NCBI RefSeq assembly: GCF_036231945.1
Contig: NZ_CP109599.1
Location: 7,777,501-7,841,500 of the forward strand
Length of the DNA: 64,000 nucleotides
Origin: Streptomyces sp. NBC_01429
Lineage (GTDB): Bacteria > Actinomycetota > Actinomycetes > Streptomycetales > Streptomycetaceae
Direction: 5' to 3'
Shown: in pieces, positions 61,259 through 64,000 of the stretch
Numbering within the stretch: position 1 is the first letter of the stretch
How the letters are laid out: every line of letters begins with the position of its first letter
Position numbers and translations under genes: made by a program
The notes under the pieces: generated by a model
The model's input: only the letters and a program-made list of their open reading frames with translations
Database searches by the model: none
Told to the model about the DNA's origin: nothing

Positions 61259-62197
61259 ATGATCGGCTTCGATGAGCGCTTCCTGACCCGCAACGGCCTC
61301 GCGGCGCAGCAGTTGGCCGTTCTCCTGCTGAAGTACGAGCCGGACGCCCGGCTGCCGCGCATCCGGGATTTCGCCGAGAAGCTCGGTGTCGGCAACGGGA
61401 CGGTGCAGGCGGCGCTCCAGATACTGGAGAGAGCGGGCGCCATCGAGACAACGGCACGCGGCCACCTGGGAACCTTCCTGGTCGGCTCGGACCGCGCCGC
61501 TCTCTGGCGGCTGTCCGGGCTCGGCACGCTGCTCGCGGCGATGCCCCTGCCGTACTCCCGCCGTTACGAGGGGCTGGCCACCGGGCTGCGGTCGGCGTTC
61601 GAGGCGGCGGGCGCTCCGTTCGCGATCACCTTCATGCGCGGTGCCGGTGCCCGTACGGCCGCGCTGCTCGCCGGCAAGGTCGATCTGGTGGTGCTCTCGC
61701 GGTTCGCCGCCGACCGGCTGATCGAGGAGCACCCGGTGGAGCTGGTCGCGGATCTGGGGCCGGCGACCTATGTGGGCGCGCACGGCCTGCTGCTGCGGCA
61801 CGGTCTGGACCCGGACGCGCCGGGACTGCGTGTCGCGGTCGACCCGGCGTCGGAGGACCAGCGCATGCTCGCCGAGCGCGCGTTCGCCGGGCGTACCGAT
61901 ATCGAGTGGGTGGAGGCGTCGTACATGCACCTGCGCGATCTGTTCGAGCGGGACAGGGCCGATGCGACGGTCTGGAATCTCGATGAGGTACAGGCGCTGC
62001 TCGGGGAGAGCGTGGACGTGCGGCCGTTGGGCGACGAGGTGACGCGTGAGCTGTCTCTGCGCAACTCCAGCGCCGCGGTGATCGGCAGGGCCGAGGGTGC
62101 GACGGCCCTCGGTGCGGTCCGGGATTCGCTCGACCTGTCGGTGATCACTGATCTTCAGGCCGAGGTGTTGAGGGGGGAGCGCACTCCCATGTACTGA
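61259..62197 (+). CDS. yhfZ: YhfZ-like transcriptional regulator
   Basis: 312 residues from ATG 61259. An N-terminal winged helix (residues 25-70: EPDARLPRIRDFAEKLGVGNGTVQAALQILERAGAIETTARGHLGTFL) is followed by a substrate-binding-protein-like domain (LPYSRRYEGLATGLRSAFEAAGAPFAITFMRGAGARTAALLAGKVDLVVLSRF), as in E. coli YhfZ. It heads a yhf-type operon and probably senses its substrate. The mRNA appears to be leaderless. Confidence 0.85.
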   Translation: MIGFDERFLTRNGLAAQQLAVLLLKYEPDARLPRIRDFAEKLGVGNGTVQAALQILERAGAIETTARGHLGTFLVGSDRAALWRLSGLGTLLAAMPLPYSRRYEGLATGLRSAFEAAGAPFAITFMRGAGARTAALLAGKVDLVVLSRFAADRLIEEHPVELVADLGPATYVGAHGLLLRHGLDPDAPGLRVAVDPASEDQRMLAERAFAGRTDIEWVEASYMHLRDLFERDRADATVWNLDEVQALLGESVDVRPLGDEVTRELSLRNSSAAVIGRAEGATALGAVRDSLDLSVITDLQAEVLRGERTPMY

Positions 62198-62301
62198 GCC
62201 CCTCCGGCGTCGGCCCCTTTGGCGCGTAGCCCCTCCGGCGCGCACCCGGCGTGTACCGACCCTCCCTCCGATCGGCCGCGACATTCCGAGGCTGCCGCAC
62301 G

Positions 62302-62330
62302 GAATCAACGTACAAGATCCTGGTTACTGT
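62302..62330 (+). promoter_or_regulatory. Second copy of the yhf promoter motif
   Basis: GATCCTGGTTACTGT followed by TTCTTGTG repeats the sequence around the promoter at 61222 almost exactly. TACTGT at 62325-62330 is the -10; GAATCA (62302-62307) is a weak -35 at 17 bases. The extra conserved bases suggest a regulator site, most likely for the YhfZ-like protein. Confidence 0.6.
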
Positions 62331-62377
62331 TTCTTGTGTCGCCCGGCGGAAGCCGCCTCAGCCAGCGAGGAAAGACG

Positions 62378-62767
62378 ATGGATGACCAGCTTGCCCTCCG
62401 CATCCAGCTGTTCCGTGAAAGCGGCCAGGTCAGACCCCAGGTCGCCGAGTTCGTCGCGCACGAACTGGACGCCCTGGCCGCCGAGGGGTTCACCATCACC
62501 GAGGACACCAGCTCCATGCTCACCAGCCATCTCATGATGGCGCTCAACCGGCTCCTCGACGGCACACCGATCGAGGGGTTCACGACCGACGAGCAGGTGG
62601 CGGCCGAACTCACCGACCATCCCGAAGCACTCGACAGGGCCCGCGCCCTCGCCGGACGGGCTCAGCGGGCGCTGGGCGCGCCCCTGCCGGACTCCGAGAT
62701 CAATTTCCTGGGCCTGCACCTCGCCGTGCTCGCCCGTGCCACACCGAAGCAAAGGACTCAGCCATGA
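62378..62767 (+). CDS. PRD-domain protein (YhfY-like)
   Basis: 129 residues from ATG 62378 with GAGGAAAG upstream. The sequence is helical throughout and has the layout of a PTS regulation domain: VRPQVAEFVAHELDALAAEGF, MLTSHLMMALNRLLDG and PDSEINFLGLHLAVLAR. The histidine in TSHLMMALNRL fits a PRD phosphorylation position. It has no DNA-binding part. In E. coli the yhf cluster also contains a small PRD protein. It overlaps the YhfU gene (ATGA). Confidence 0.82.
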   Translation: MDDQLALRIQLFRESGQVRPQVAEFVAHELDALAAEGFTITEDTSSMLTSHLMMALNRLLDGTPIEGFTTDEQVAAELTDHPEALDRARALAGRAQRALGAPLPDSEINFLGLHLAVLARATPKQRTQP

Positions 62768-63120
62768 CGAAGATCCTCACCGGCGGCGTCGGCAAGACCG
62801 AGGTCGCTGACACCGTCTCCAAGCTCTCCCTCGACGGCCTGGAGATCACCCTGTCCAACGACATGGACGCCGCGATGAAGCTGCGTACGGGCCAGGCCGA
62901 CTACTACCTCGGCACCTGTCACACCGGAGCCGGCGCCTCGCTCGGCGTCCTCGTCGGCCTGCTGGGCCAGGCGCTGTGCCACACCTTCGGCCGCTCGGTG
63001 CCGACCGAGGAGGAGGTCGCCGCCCTGCTGGCGGACGGCAAGAAGGTCTTCGGCTTCGCCATCGACCAGATCGACGTACTCGCCCCGGTCATGGCCCGCG
63101 CGATCGCCGCGCGCGGCTGA
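62764..63120 (+). CDS. yhfU: YhfU/DUF2620 protein
   Basis: 118 residues, ATG overlapping the stop of the PRD gene. TKILTGGVGKTEVADTVSKL at the N-terminus and QADYYLGTCHTGAGASLGVLVGLLGQALC in the middle match the YhfU (DUF2620) family, small cytoplasmic proteins that always travel with YhfT. Function unknown. Confidence 0.87.
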   Translation: MTKILTGGVGKTEVADTVSKLSLDGLEITLSNDMDAAMKLRTGQADYYLGTCHTGAGASLGVLVGLLGQALCHTFGRSVPTEEEVAALLADGKKVFGFAIDQIDVLAPVMARAIAARG

Positions 63121-63156
63121 TCCGGGCATCCCGCCAGGGCACCAAGGAGATCCCCC

Positions 63157-64000
63157 GTGAGCACCGCCGTCCTCGCAGCGAGTACGAGTCTGGATCTCTC
63201 GCTGCCGCAGAAGCTGTTCGTCATAGCCCTGTGCGCGCTGACCGCGTTCATCGCGCACCTGGCACTGGCCGTCTTCAACGACGGCGTCCGGCCGTTCCTG
63301 CTCGACTTCATCCAGGGCCGTACCACCCGCAGTGCCACCACGGCGGTGTCCTTCGGGCTCTCCGCCGGCTTCATCTTCGGCCTCGGCGCACCGATGGCCC
63401 TGGCCAGCGGCGTCCTGAACCCCTGGCTGCTCTTCCTGCCCACCGACATCCTCGGCATCCTCGCCCCCCGGAAGTGGCTCGCGCCGCTGCTCGGCGGCGC
63501 GTGGGGCGCGGTGGTCGTCTTCGGCCTCAACGGGGCCAACGACGTGGCACACGACCTGCCCGTCGACTTCCTGACCGCGATGCAGCAGATGTCGACGCCG
63601 ATCCTGTTCCTGTTCACCCTCTTCCCGGTGCTCGCCATCACCAGGCAGTTCGGGCGGCTGCGCGGCGGACTCGCGGCCGTGCTGGAAGTGGCGCTCGTGG
63701 TCATGACCATGAAGCTCTGGCCCAGCGTCTTCGCCGGTTCCCTCGCGATGGCGGTCGGGGTGCTGCTGCTCATCGGCTTCGCCGTCCGCAAGGACCTGCT
63801 CCAGCGCCGGACCGACCGGGCCGCCGCCCGCGCGGCCGGGGACAGCGGCGGATCTGGTACGGGACCGGTCGGACAGGCGGCCGGGGGAGCGGTCGGAGAA
63901 CCGGCCGGGGACGACCCGATGGCCTCCCTCTTCAGCTCCAGCGCGCTGCGGCTGCGCCGGCATCTGCCCCTGTTCATGGTGCTGGGCGCCGGTATCTGCG
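63157..64000 (+). CDS. yhfT: YhfT-family membrane transporter, N-terminal part
   Basis: GTG 63157 has AAGGAG upstream; 281 codons are visible and the gene continues past the window. Several membrane helices are present (KLFVIALCALTAFIAHLALAVF, FGLSAGFIFGLGAPMALASGVL, PLLGGAWGAVVVFGLNGAND), separated near residues 220-260 by a Gly/Ala-rich cytoplasmic loop. The text matches the YhfT family, the predicted transporter of the yhf operon. Downstream genes probably include the phosphotriesterase-like, racemase-like and aminotransferase-like members. Confidence 0.87.
   Translation, partial: MSTAVLAASTSLDLSLPQKLFVIALCALTAFIAHLALAVFNDGVRPFLLDFIQGRTTRSATTAVSFGLSAGFIFGLGAPMALASGVLNPWLLFLPTDILGILAPRKWLAPLLGGAWGAVVVFGLNGANDVAHDLPVDFLTAMQQMSTPILFLFTLFPVLAITRQFGRLRGGLAAVLEVALVVMTMKLWPSVFAGSLAMAVGVLLLIGFAVRKDLLQRRTDRAAARAAGDSGGSGTGPVGQAAGGAVGEPAGDDPMASLFSSSALRLRRHLPLFMVLGAGIC

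Overview
The window is about 64 kb of high-GC actinobacterial chromosome, almost certainly Streptomyces. Supporting signs are strong third-position G/C in every real gene, Tat and Sec secreted proteins, an isorenieratene-type carotenoid locus, a 900-residue LAL regulator and many TetR/LacI/IclR/MarR switches. I see no rRNA, tRNA, CRISPR, IS element or prophage. It reads as accessory, niche-adaptation DNA: small regulated catabolic or export modules separated by decaying genes.

Left part (1-28 kb). A Rieske/DUF5914 protein (cut by the window edge) faces crtU and crtY. Between crtY and crtU is a 38-codon ORF that looks like an internally deleted crtT methyltransferase. Next come an ALF-repeat polymorphic toxin with a candidate immunity gene, a secreted protein paired with a pseudoprotease-lectin-FG-GAP protein, two divergent secreted glycosidases, a lipoprotein, a TetX-like monooxygenase with a divergent TetR and three operator copies, and a secreted PAP2-type phosphatase. 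A decayed stretch (22.7-24.6 kb) holds LysR, Tat-protein and SDR remnants around one intact MhuD-like heme oxygenase. It is followed by a secreted hydrolase, an SDR, and a hydrolase behind an iron box.

Middle (28-47 kb). After rnhA lies an operon that could demethylate glycine betaine to glycine (dimethylglycine dehydrogenase-like, monomeric sarcosine oxidase, Rieske oxygenase) with an IclR regulator and a nearby Rieske ferredoxin. Then comes a LacI-controlled operon of unrecognised pathway: FAD oxidoreductase, hydantoinase/oxoprolinase, an HExxH-containing protein, a carboxylate-type transporter and a Tat-exported beta-propeller. A LAL regulator follows.

Right part (47-64 kb). A cobalamin riboswitch precedes a three-gene binding-protein ABC importer. 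Then follow TetR/amidase, a DUF4232 secreted protein, a histone-H1-like winged-helix protein, a broken methyltransferase, MarR/MFS, a truncated isochorismatase, a C-rich tandem repeat, a small module with a stand-alone TOPRIM protein, fprA, and the start of a yhf-type operon (YhfZ, PRD protein, YhfU, YhfT) that runs off the end. The YhfZ gene has a well-formed promoter that predicts a leaderless mRNA.

All family names come from reading motifs by eye and memory of families. No search was run.
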